NCBI GenBank assembly: GCA_049999725.1
Contig: JBNGIS010010351.1
Coordinates: 1-25,037, forward strand
DNA length: 25,037 bases
DNA from: Haplomitrium mnioides
Taxonomy: Eukaryota > Marchantiophyta > Haplomitriopsida > Calobryales
Direction of reading: 5' to 3'
The position numbers were made by a program, and so were the translations under genes. Shown here one piece after another: positions 9,297 to 18,356 of this stretch. A model generated the notes under the pieces. It ran no database searches and had not been told where the DNA came from. It saw nothing but the letters and a program-made list of their open reading frames with translations. Numbering within the stretch: position 1 is the first letter of the stretch; every line of letters starts with the position of its first letter.

Positions 9297-9700
9297 TGTA
9301 ATAGTATAACCATAATGTTGTGCTATTTATTAGAAAATAGAGAGGAGTGAAGGAAGTGGTAGTGAGTCACTTTTAGTGTTGAGATTAGATTACTTGCCTT
9401 CGAAGTCACTTTTAGTAGAGAGTCACTTTTAGGGTTGAAATTAGAAGTGACAGTAAGTGAAGAAAGAGGGATAACACCCTCTTTAATTGTATAAATAAAA
9501 GGGCTTCTTAGCCACACTTCTCGTTCTAGAGTTCCTTTCGAATCACTTGGGTTCTTTGGTTGCTTGGCTTTTGCTTGCACTCTTGGTCTTAGTTTAGACC
9601 TTGAGTTGCCTTTGGTTGAAAAATTCTATTAGAGTTCACTATGAGTTCTTACTCATGTAAATTTGGTCATTGAGATTCTTTTACACTACATGAATTCATC
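9297..9700 (+). repeat. Putative 3' LTR of the chromovirus fragment
   Basis: It starts with TG shortly after the chromodomain stop, follows a short purine-rich run (AGAAGGCGAG), and contains a TATA box (TATAAATA, 9490-9497). Three copies of AGTCACTTTTAG lie upstream of the TATA box at 9365, 9404 and 9421, in the position expected for U3 enhancer-like repeats. The end coordinate is a guess. Confidence 0.55.
9490..9497 (+). promoter_or_regulatory. TATA box in putative LTR
   Basis: TATAAATA is followed by AAAGGGCTTC about 190 bp into the putative LTR, consistent with a U3 promoter. The transcription start would fall near 9520-9530. Confidence 0.5.
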
Positions 9701-10268
9701 GTAAGCCAATCTTCAGCTACATGCATTCCTGAATTTACTTTTAAACCAGGATTGTAGTATGTCAATGACTCGAAAAGTAGATTTCATATTTGATTAGAAC
9801 TGAGTAGCAAAGAACAAAGAACCAGACGGGAAAAAACATCACATGGACGGTCATGAAGAGTGGCAAAAGAGGAGTACGTAGGAGTTGTACTGGATACAAC
9901 CTTCGGTTACCATTTGGGAGCCCCAAAATGTCAATAGTGAAATTTGATGAGCAAATGAGAGCCCCAAAATATCAATAGTGAAATTTGATGAGCAAATTTA
10001 CTTCCATAAGAAAAATAACAACTTTTTTTGGCAATAGATCCCTCAATGAAAGACATTCCATTGAGAAATGTTGATATTTCTCTATTTGCTTTCTCAAAAC
10101 AGTGATCTGACACTGTTTCAACTCTATGGCCAAAAGTGGGCAAGTGGTTAGCGAAAAGGTGTTTTTAATACTGTTTCGTTAGAAAGAAATATTTTTGTAA
10201 ACTAAGTTGGATTGAACTATGTAAGAGGTACAACTACAGTAACTACCAACTGTAGTTTACGTCAGTTC
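9701..10268. other. Intergenic spacer upstream of RPS16
   Basis: AT-rich with no supportable gene. It contains a direct repeat of about 39 bp with a 41-bp period (9918-9956 and 9959-9997) starting GAGCCCCAAAAT. The last part (about 10140-10270) is the likely RPS16 promoter region. I see no clear TATA box there. Confidence 0.6.
9918..9998. repeat. 41-bp direct tandem duplication
   Basis: Two near-identical units beginning GAGCCCCAAAAT and ending GATGAGCAAAT differ at one base (ATGTC versus ATATC). They abut with a 2-bp spacer, which suggests a recent replication-slippage duplication. Confidence 0.9.
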
Positions 10269-10544
10269 TAGGGCTTCTGGTGCTTTAGGGATTCGATGGT
10301 GAAGATATGTTTCTTTCGTGGATTTGCTTGGTCGTCGGAAGCAATCAAGCAAGAGGTGCGTCCAGTCTGTGAGTCTCTGTTGCGATGCTTGCAGTCGGTG
10401 AAAGTGCTGAGTGATTCATCTTTTGTTCCCTGTCGCTTCTTCAATCTGCTGATTGTGTCGAAGCTTGCGTCTTGTTGATCTTTGAATATGTATATGTAGC
10501 TTGTTTTGGGCAGGGCACACATTTCATGTGATTTGTTTTTGAAG

Positions 10545-10973
10545 ATGGCGACGGAATCGGTACAGTGCTTTGGGCGGAAGAAAACTGCTGTTGCGGTTTC
10601 TTATTGTAAGAGAGGTCGCGGATTAATCAAGATCAATGGATGCCCGATTGAGCTGGTGGAGCCCGAAATTCTGCGGTACAAAGCCTTTGAGCCCATTTTA
10701 CTTCTTGGCCGGCATAGATTTGCGAATGTGGATATAAGAATTCGGGTTAGAGGTGGTGGATTCACGTCTCAAATCTATGCCATTCGTCAAAGCATAGCAA
10801 AAGCTTTGGTCGCGTTTTATCAAAAGTATGTGGATGAGCAGTCCAAAAAAGAAGTCAAGGACATTTTGGTGAGATATGATCGCACGCTCCTTGTTGCAGA
10901 CCCACGCCGATGTGAGCCCAAAAAGTTCGGTGGACGTGGTGCTCGTGCTAGATTTCAGAAATCTTATCGTTAA
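10545..10973 (+). CDS. RPS16: 40S ribosomal protein S16 (uS9)
   Basis: A complete, uninterrupted 142-residue protein ([13 protein letters not shown] ... ARFQKSYR) that matches eukaryotic cytosolic uS9 along its whole length. It binds 18S rRNA in the head of the small subunit, and the Lys/Arg C-terminal tail ending KSYR reaches the P-site tRNA. Characteristic segments are [42 protein letters not shown] and the GARAR tail. ATG 10545 is chosen because MATE... is the usual plant N terminus and the frame is closed just upstream. The sequence before the ATG (about 10270-10544) probably holds a 5' UTR intron: a plausible donor is GAG|GTGCGT near 10354 and a plausible acceptor is GGGCAG near 10512. 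That is inferred from splice consensus only. No damage is seen, so it is likely functional. Confidence 0.97.
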   Translation: MATESVQCFGRKKTAVAVSYCKRGRGLIKINGCPIELVEPEILRYKAFEPILLLGRHRFANVDIRIRVRGGGFTSQIYAIRQSIAKALVAFYQKYVDEQSKKEVKDILVRYDRTLLVADPRRCEPKKFGGRGARARFQKSYR

Positions 10974-11876
10974 TTTTAATCAGATCTATGTCCTTACTGT
11001 GCTTTTCAGGCAGAGACAGTTAGCACACGTGTAGTGCAATCTTAAAGCAATTTTTGTTCGGCATTGGCTGAAAGTTTCGGCGAGGGTTACATGCTGAGAA
11101 TAACAGTTGCTTGTGTGGTTGTTTCTCTCTTCTTGTGTGCTGTCTGAAAATTTTTATGGGCGATTTCCGATATGTATCCTGACAAATTATTCGAATTGAG
11201 AATACAGCTACAATTGAACTAGGAAGCTTGCTTTTCTCACTCCAACATGTCTGCGTGAGTAGCTCTGACGACCTGTCTTTATGTGGATCACAAATTTGCC
11301 TACATTATTTCGTTGGCTGTGAAAGATCCTATGGACAACATTGGTGTATTTTACACAGTATCCCCAAACCCTCGGTTGCTGTCTCCTTTTGAGAATACGC
11401 GCGTCACCTCAAACAATTCTCTGTACACTCATGAAACATGTAGATTAAAAAAATTAGATGACAGACATCCTGGAGCTAAACCAGGCATTGCTCAGGGCCA
11501 CATCGCAATCGGAGTGGGTCTCGGCGATTGCCATTCATCTGTGGTTTCTACCTCAAACTCAACTTTGCGAATGCCCAAGATGGTGATTTGATTCGAACTA
11601 TCCTCAACTTGGTGCGTGCACAAGCTGGTGATATGATTCGAACCATTCGTGAAATTGAACGGAAGAATTCATCTGTATAGTAAGAATCTTGCGGAATTAG
11701 TTCGGCAACCCCTCACTCTCTAGAAGGCTGTCGACGTTTACAGTTGTTCATCATTAGCACGTGCTTACAGAACAAGATGAACAATACTATGTTCTACGTT
11801 AAAGCAGTGGCTCAGTTAGGTCTTGCGGTACTCCACATACGTACAGAAAATCTCTGCGCCGCATCAAAATTGCATT
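10974..11876 (+). other. RPS16 3' region and spacer before the thioredoxin-like gene
   Basis: No recognised gene. The most notable content is a stop-free stretch on + from 11479 to the TAG at 11678-11680. It would encode, without an ATG, a 15-residue near-duplication (QDGDLIRTILNLVRA followed by QAGDMIRTIREIERK). Whether this is an exon, a relic or chance is unknown. Confidence 0.5.
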
Positions 11877-13569
11877 ATGGCGTATACACTGCAAGGACTG
11901 GGTTCAGTTTCGGCAATGTTTCATGATATGCGAACTCTTTCGGAAACGAGTGCCGTTTTTAGGAGTCTCTCTGTGGCGCATGGGTACTGTGCCGTCCAGA
12001 GTAAACCATCTTCCTCAGCTCTCCGTTGGATTTTCAAGGTACAGTCTCTGTCAACAGAAATTGAGCAAATTCGATTGGATTTTTTGTGGTCACGTGGTGG
12101 TAGCACATTGAGAGTTAATCAGTTGCCGTGCAGTGGTCCAAGCAGATCAGTGGGATCTCCAGAGGATGGATACGTCAGTTGTGCTTCTCTGTAGAAACCA
12201 AATTCCAAGGGCAAGATTCACCGAGAGGGCCCCGCTTGAAGTCAGTGCAGGCACGACTTCATATTGATCGACGACACCACTTGGAAGAATCTCTGCGACG
12301 ACAGGAGGTGTGATACTTTCCTGTTTTCTTCTGGTGTGTTCACCAACCAAGTTTCGCCGAATTTCTTGTATGTGCATGGGAAATTATGGTCCGAGTTGAA
12401 GATATGACATTTCATACTCAATTTTAATTACGTGAATTCGCCGGGAAAAAGTTCTGGCAATTCGAATTCATATTTGCATTCACATGAAGAAATTCGCGGA
12501 ATCTAAATTTAAATGTTGTGAGAATTGCGTAGAATATTCAATGTCAAGATGAATGTATGGATTTGACCCAGAATTATGTGAATGAATATGCTATTTCATA
12601 CAGCAAGAAGAGGCACGAGTGGCAGAGGCAAATGTTACTTGTCCTGTGGATTGTGTCCGAGAAGTGAGAACGTATGAAGAATTCGAGAGGATTTTGCAGG
12701 ATGCAGATATTTCGAATGAACTGGTATTCTGATTATCCACAATTAACTACTTGTCCTCTTCGTACCGCCTTTCACTTTGGCCATGAACATCTTGCAGGCT
12801 CGTACACAAAGGAGGCAAGCAGTAAACGAATAAGATGGATTGTTGGTGCAGGTGTTGGTTGATTTCTACAACTCTTCATGTGGAGCCTGCAAGTACATTC
12901 TTCCACAATTTATCAAACTCTGCAAGCAGGTTCGCGTGCTAACAATCCCCTCCACAGCTCATTGACACGCTAGATTCAATTCGAACGAACATACAATGGT
13001 TTCTGCAGTCCAAAATAGAGTGGATATCAGGGAATGGCATGAAAACTTCTGCTGGAAGTGTGTTGGTCTGCTGCTGAGCAGGGATGCAGGGAGGACTGCC
13101 ACGTTGAAGACGAGAGGAGAGTACAGTTTTTGAAGCACAACGTGCGCGATGAGTATGATGACTTAACGGTTGGTACTTGCTTCATCTGCACTTTCTATCC
13201 TATCCTTCATTTATTCTTGGTCCTGCTGAAGGCTCCCTCTAATTGGCACAGGGTGGTTTGTTATTCAGGAGCTCGCTTGCTTCTACTCGATTCGTTCTGT
13301 TCCCATGTTTTCATTTTTTGTTGTAAGAATTCTTTGCACTTCATTGGAATTTTTGTTTCACCTTTTCTGCTTGCTCAATTTTGCTTCTGAGAATTCTCAA
13401 CGACTACAAGAATTGTGCCATGCTGAAATGATTGGAATGTAAGCGTTTACATTTCACATTCTGCATCTTCTATGATTTGGTGTAGGATGGACGACGTGTT
13501 GAGCAGTTTCCTACTCGAGATCGAGCAAAGTTGGAGCGAACTATTTCCCGCTTATTGACGGATCGTTGA
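11877..13569 (+). CDS. Thioredoxin-like 4, plastid-targeted (seven exons)
   Basis: Exons with agreeing phases are 11877-12038, 12179-12307, 12604-12723, 12852-12929, 13082-13168, 13269-13322 and 13486-13569, giving 237 residues. The N terminus (MAYTLQGLGSVSAM...) is Ser/Ala/Arg-rich and poor in acidic residues, as in plastid transit peptides. The thioredoxin fold follows: LVDFYNSSCGACKYI with the redox motif C-G-A-C (residues 147-150), VQFLKHNVRDEYD, SIRSVPMFSFF with the cis-proline after Val (residue 204), and DGRRVEQFPTRDR near the C terminus. The combination of FYxxxCGxCKYI, FLKHNV.DEYD and PTRD matches the plant thioredoxin-like 4 family as I remember it. Extra cysteine pairs, CPVDC before and CREDC after the active site, are unusual. 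The start is the first in-frame ATG with GCG next. Exon 2 is the least certain. The role is stromal disulfide exchange with unknown targets. Confidence 0.83.
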
Positions 13570-14119
13570 ACAGTTTGACGCAGTTTTCTTGTTGATAATT
13601 CCTCATTTTTCATGAAATTTCAATATTTAAAACTGTTTCGAGCTTCTTTTCAATGCCAGATCGCGATTGGAAACTTTTATGCACCGCTGAGTTTTACAGT
13701 CGAGAAAATTGGAAATTTGTATGCAACGAAAAATTAAAACTTTTCGATTGCAAAACACCAAAGAAGCATAGGCAACCACCGCCCAACTCATTGGCCCGCC
13801 GATTCCAAATCGTCGTGCATATAAATCTTAGGCTAGAAAGCAAAATATCGGTGATTGTGAGAGGGGTGGTGAACTGGTCGTTTGATGCTTGAACTACTGC
13901 ATCGAAGATACACAACACTGTAGCTTCAAGAAATTCAATTTAAATGTCGACTAGTATCACATTTTATGAACAGAATTGACGACAGGACCTTTGTGGTCAT
14001 CACGTTCGAATTTTACCTCGCAAATCATCAGCATCAACCCTACGCACTTTTGGAGTTGGGAAAAATCTCAAGTTGCATTGGCAGATCAGAAAGACGATTT
14101 GTACTTCTGTCGTGAGTCT
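13570..14119 (+). other. Spacer between thioredoxin-like 4 and THUMP methyltransferase genes
   Basis: It contains the 3' UTR of the upstream gene and the promoter/5' UTR of the next. Open frames here (for example 13653-13892 and 13976-14119) have no recognisable similarity and no support as exons. Confidence 0.5.
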
Positions 14120-17100
14120 ATGGGTTCGTACTGGGCTTCTTGCGCAACGGGGTTACAGTTTTGCTTGCGCTCTGAGGTAAGCGGTGAATTTGTTTACACA
14201 ACAGCAACTTTTCGTCATCACGGGAAATTCCTCTCGTGGTTGTCTTCATTCTTCAGTCATATTTTCATAGTCAATTGTCTGTCGTATTTGCATTTCTCCA
14301 TTGTGTCCTGCTCATGCAATTAAGAATGTGCGTGAGCAGCTGGAAAGTCTGGAAAGCACGGAAATATTGTCTGACTCGTTAACATATGGAGGGATCATTT
14401 TCCAAACGAAGTCACAACCTGAAGTGAGTGCACGACATATTCCCAATTGCTGATTTTACTGCAGACTTAGTATCCTATATTTCTTGTCCTGGTCTCTTTT
14501 TCTAAACCGCTCCAATCGCGACAATGTTCTCTTCGAATTAATGAGTCTGCTTGCATTTCATTCATGTTAATTGATAATTTTCACCTAACTGCTTTCGCCT
14601 CGGGTTCAATATCGACGATATGGTTTACAGGAAGTTTTGAAGCTGCGTTCTGCTGATAATGTATATGCCTTTCTCGGACATTACAAGGTAGTCTTCGCAA
14701 TTCCCTTCCCAGGAGTATTTCACGAAGCACATCGTGCTAGCATAGAAAGACAACGGACATGGTGTCGGCAATTTGACAGGGAGTTCAAACGTGTCATTTC
14801 TTGCTATAATTTCTAAAAAGCTTTTTTCAATCGTATTGTAGGATGTTCCGGTCGACAAGGACGGATCTGTTGAATATTTTCGATCCTTGGCAGAGAAGGC
14901 GAGATCATTTTCACAATATCTGTGTGTTGGTTCAAATGTACTTGATCAAATCGGCTGTGATCTCTCTCGTACATAAAATATGATGCTGTCAATGTCAGTG
15001 GAGAATGTTATCCTTCGTGTTCCGTGAGTGTTGGTGTTCATGTCAGCGATTATCCCTTGTGTTTCTTTTTACCACAGATAGACTGGGACCCTCCTATGAG
15101 TCTGTACAGACTATGGCACAAAGGGAGAACTGCTGAAATGTCCTCAAGGTCAGCCATATCAGAATTATCTTTTCGAGTAACCAGTGAACGAATTTGCATG
15201 AAAATGAAGAAGCATGGATATACCTCGATGGATGCAGCGGGTACTGATTTTTTTTTTCATTAAATACTTATCCTTTTGGTGATTGCTCTCTGTTTTCTGT
15301 AGGGAGAGTGTTTGCTGGTTTGTTTCTCAGCTTCTGGGAAAGGGATTGGTTGCTGAGACAACTATCTTTAAATGTATATTTTGCATTCAGCTGCTATTGG
15401 AGATGGGATTCAGGATCTGCTTGGATGGAAAGCTAACATGCGCGGGTTTAAAGGTACATCCACAGGCCCAGTTACTCATCATAACTGAGTGAGTCTAGCG
15501 TCCAATCTGTTCTACATCGGTCGTTCTCAATATCTTTTGCCATTTATCAACCCATTATTCTTGTGGCTGCTCTATTTAAGACGGCTGTAATGACACATGA
15601 ACACTGAACAAGCGTACCGTGTTGATGCAGTGGAGGTAGTGGCATGGATTGTTGACATGGAGCTTCTTCTTCTTCTCTCTCTCATCTACAGGTGGGCTCC
15701 AGACTTAGTCAGTAATACACAAGCTTGTGTGGCATGGGTTTTTGATATTGACAATTCCCGGATTGACATTTTTACTTTGATTGAAGACCAGTTGAAAACA
15801 ACCAACTCTCCAGACTGGTCTCTTTTGTATTTACAGTGACAACAGGACAGCAGTGCAAAGTTTGTGTGATGCATCGAAGGGCACACTACCTAAAACTGAT
15901 CAGTCTGAGGCTGGAACAGACCAATTCCGCAAAGGGGGAAATCTTATAATCCCAAGGCCAAGTCGTTCTAACGCTCAGGTTTTGCTGGAAAACCTTGTAG
16001 AAAATAATTTCTGTTTTTCAGAATCTTGCAAAGATATCATCTCAAATTTTCTTACTGGGCCAAAGAATTGATTTTGGTGTTGGTTGCCCAACAGCTGCAT
16101 TCTCACAGGAAATATCGCAAATCTTTGGTTGTAACTTCATTAAAGCCCAGGTCTGTGGACTATTACCTTCTAATACGACCTAAAACTTTGTTGCTTCAGC
16201 ACGGACAACCTTGTTGATATGAGTCCAATGTAATAGTTGCCGACTCTCTTTGGCTTTTTCTTTTGGACAGCACAGCGTTTGCTCTACTTCAACTTGCACA
16301 AATTCAGCCGGGTCACGTTATTCTTGATCCTATGTAATTCCAGTTCGTCCAATTTCTTTGTGCAAAGTTTTTCAAAATTTTTAATCAATTTGATCACTAT
16401 TCTGCCGTTAGTCATGGATTCATATTTCTTGGTTTAATAACGCACATTCCTACCCTGAACTAATCCAGGTGTGGATGTGGCACCATCCCGCTAGAAGCAG
16501 CAGACTGTTATGGAGGACTAGTCATGGCTCTGGCAGGCGATATTTCCTCGAGAGCTGTTAGTGCTGCGGCTGTGAATACAGCTGGTGTTCATCTCTTTCA
16601 ACCTCCTCGCGTTCTGTGCACAGCCGAGTCATTTTTGACCTCAGCATGAAATCTAAAGCCTACCACATAGTTCAATAGTTATGTTAGTAACAGAGTCTAA
16701 TCCTGTTAATAAAAGTGGAGTTGCAAAGCAGGTAGACAAACTGGTGGGCCGTGCGATGTATTGCAATGGACTGCTGGAAACTTGCCTTTACGAACGGGGT
16801 CTGTGGATCGGATTTTGTCGGACATGCCCTTTGGGGTAAACTGCGGTAGATTACCGACACCTACAACGTTCTCTTTCAGTTACCTGGTTTCTGTATTGTG
16901 TTTATGGCATACGAGTTCACACTCTCTTACTCTGACAAAGTGAGATCTGCCTTAACAGCCTGCTCATCTGAGGCAGCATTTTATGTCCGTTTGGATATCC
17001 TGAAGGAAAAAAAAAATAGTATTCAAGAGTATTTCTCAATGAATTTGTGAGTTCTGTGCATGGAAAATGCAGGTAACTCCAAAATGCGCGAACTGCTGGG

Positions 17101-17916
17101 TCCAATGGTTGTGCAAGAGGTGAAAACGAGAAACTACAAATTGCCATATCAGAGTAACTTCAGTCAGCTTCGGGGTGCATGAACATCTACTGTGGGCATG
17201 TTGGACTGTTTTTTTTTTTTTTTCTTCCTTGAAGTGCCATATTTATAACTATAAAAGACTTTGGTGCAGGTTGTGCGGGTTCTCAGGCCCGGAACAGGTC
17301 AAGCATTCTCCTTGTATTTAGTCCTCCAACCTGAATAGGTGACTGTTGGTTCGTCTTGTCTGTTCCAGCACTGAAAGTTGAGTGAATGAGCAGGGCTAGC
17401 TGTTCTAATGGCACACGGTAAGGCCATGAGGCAGGAGATGGAATGTAATCAGAAACCCTTCTTGGAGCTGCTCCAGCACTTGTACGTTGTTATGGAGGTA
17501 AACCCCCTACATGAACAACATCTATTTCCAAGTGAAGTTAATCATGAGAATGATCAAAATTCGTTCATCTTCTTGCCATGAATAAAAAGAGTGCAGTCAG
17601 CTCATTAATCCTTAAAACACATAAACATCAATGATTTATGGCCATGAAATTGCAGGGCATAAGTGTGGAAGTATATGTGGTTCAACGAACAAGGGCATCT
17701 CATCCACAAGTGAGTAAAAATCTGCATGCTTATCTGTACCTACATATCAAGGTTTTCTCACTTCTTTCTGGGGCCTGACAGATAGCTAATGATTCCCTAC
17801 TTGCTTTTGCCCTTCAGAGATCAGTTGATGAACCCACGAAACAGAAACAGAAGAAGAAGCGCCGACACCGAAAGAAAAGTTTACCAAGCAAAAGTGTATC
17901 GATCCCAGATTCTTAG
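14120..17916 (+). CDS. THUMP-domain RNA guanine-N2 methyltransferase (THUMPD2/THUMPD3 family)
   Basis: Exons that keep phase are 14120-14176, 14325-14423, 14631-14687, 14842-14898, 15078-15240, 15391-15453, 15631-15691, an unsettled part (about 15838-16220), 16271-16333, 16469-16584, 16732-16845, 17073-17119, 17270-17297, 17394-17497, 17656-17709 and 17818-17916. N-terminal part: ASCATGLQFCLRSE, LRSADNVYAFL, DVPVDKDGSVEYF and FRVTSER. THUMP end: LLGWKANMRGFK. Rossmann methyltransferase: PGHVILDPMCGCGTIPLEAA (SAM site), AGDISSRAVSAAAVNTAG, NLPLRTGSVDRILSDMPFG (catalytic D-x-P-F-G) and RVLRPGTGLAVLMAHGKAM. The C terminus is a Lys/Arg tail (KQKQKKKRRHRKKS). THUMPD3 makes m2G in tRNA and THUMPD2 makes m2G in U6 snRNA, both with TRMT112. 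Residues here resemble each in places, so the target is open. The exon 4 donor appears to be GC. Confidence 0.83.
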
Positions 17917-17918
17917 CA

Positions 17919-17924
17919 AATAAA
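17919..17924 (+). promoter_or_regulatory. AATAAA after the THUMP methyltransferase stop codon
   Basis: AATAAA begins 3 bp after the TAG (17914-17916). This is very close for a poly(A) signal but is the only canonical hexamer nearby. Confidence 0.3.
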
Positions 17925-18032
17925 ACAAAGCATCAATTCTTCGGTGCTTCCTTCTCAAACGTGGATGCCAGCAAAGGAACCTGAAGTAACAAGTGACCTT
18001 TGCGATGTTACGCGGTACCGAAACTCACGATA

Positions 18033-18094
18033 ACGCGTGGCTGTCTGCGTGTTCGACGAGTGTTCGAGATACCCATGCACTCTCTACGCGTGTC
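18033..18094 (+). promoter_or_regulatory. CE3-like ACGCGTG elements upstream of the GEM-like gene
   Basis: ACGCGTGG (18033-18040) and ACGCGTGTC (18086-18094) lie about 320 and 270 bp before the start codon. The second equals the core of coupling element 3, which acts with ABREs in ABA-induced plant promoters. A further CGCG occurs near 18010. GEM/GRAM genes include ABA-responsive members in angiosperms, so the match is suggestive. No classic ACGTG ABRE was noticed alongside. Confidence 0.45.
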
Positions 18095-18356
18095 ACACTG
18101 TGATTCATCCACTTGGCAGATAAACTCTCCCGTACGAATTCTGTTCAGTATAGAAATGCCTCTGCTGGGGAACGAGAGCGTACATTATAATCCATTTGTT
18201 TCCTGATTGGGAGTCGTAGTTGTAAGTTGGAATTGTATCTTTGAGATTGAGATTGATCGTCTGGATTGACCTGTTTTTGTGTGGAGTACTTTGTTTTGCG
18301 CATCAAACTTGCTTTGATCACAGGCAGAGTTGAGTTGGAGAGATTTGTATCGAAGG

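Larger units (their letters stand above)
8389..9700 (+). mobile_element. Ty3/gypsy chromovirus 3' fragment with LTR-like end
   Basis: A 5'-truncated LTR retrotransposon: the C-terminal half of integrase, a chromodomain, then a 3' LTR-like region from about 9297 (first TG) to roughly 9700. The left edge at about 8388 is a sharp junction with methyltransferase copy 2, in the middle of the integrase core. The right edge is uncertain because no second LTR is present for comparison. No target-site duplication can be identified. Confidence 0.85.

Noticed and set aside
10268-10522. Open frames on both strands just before RPS16
   Set aside because: They lie in the probable 5' UTR/intron of RPS16 and resemble no protein I know. 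The + frame could at most be an upstream ORF.
11283-11591. 102-residue open frame downstream of RPS16
   Set aside because: Starts at a GTG, has no recognisable motif, and overlaps in another frame the more protein-like 11479-11680 stretch.
13976-14323. 115-residue open frame as the first exon of the THUMP gene
   Set aside because: Begins at a TTG. Only the part from ATG 14120 (MGSYWASCATG) resembles the family, and a good GTAAGC donor at 14177 ends the exon.
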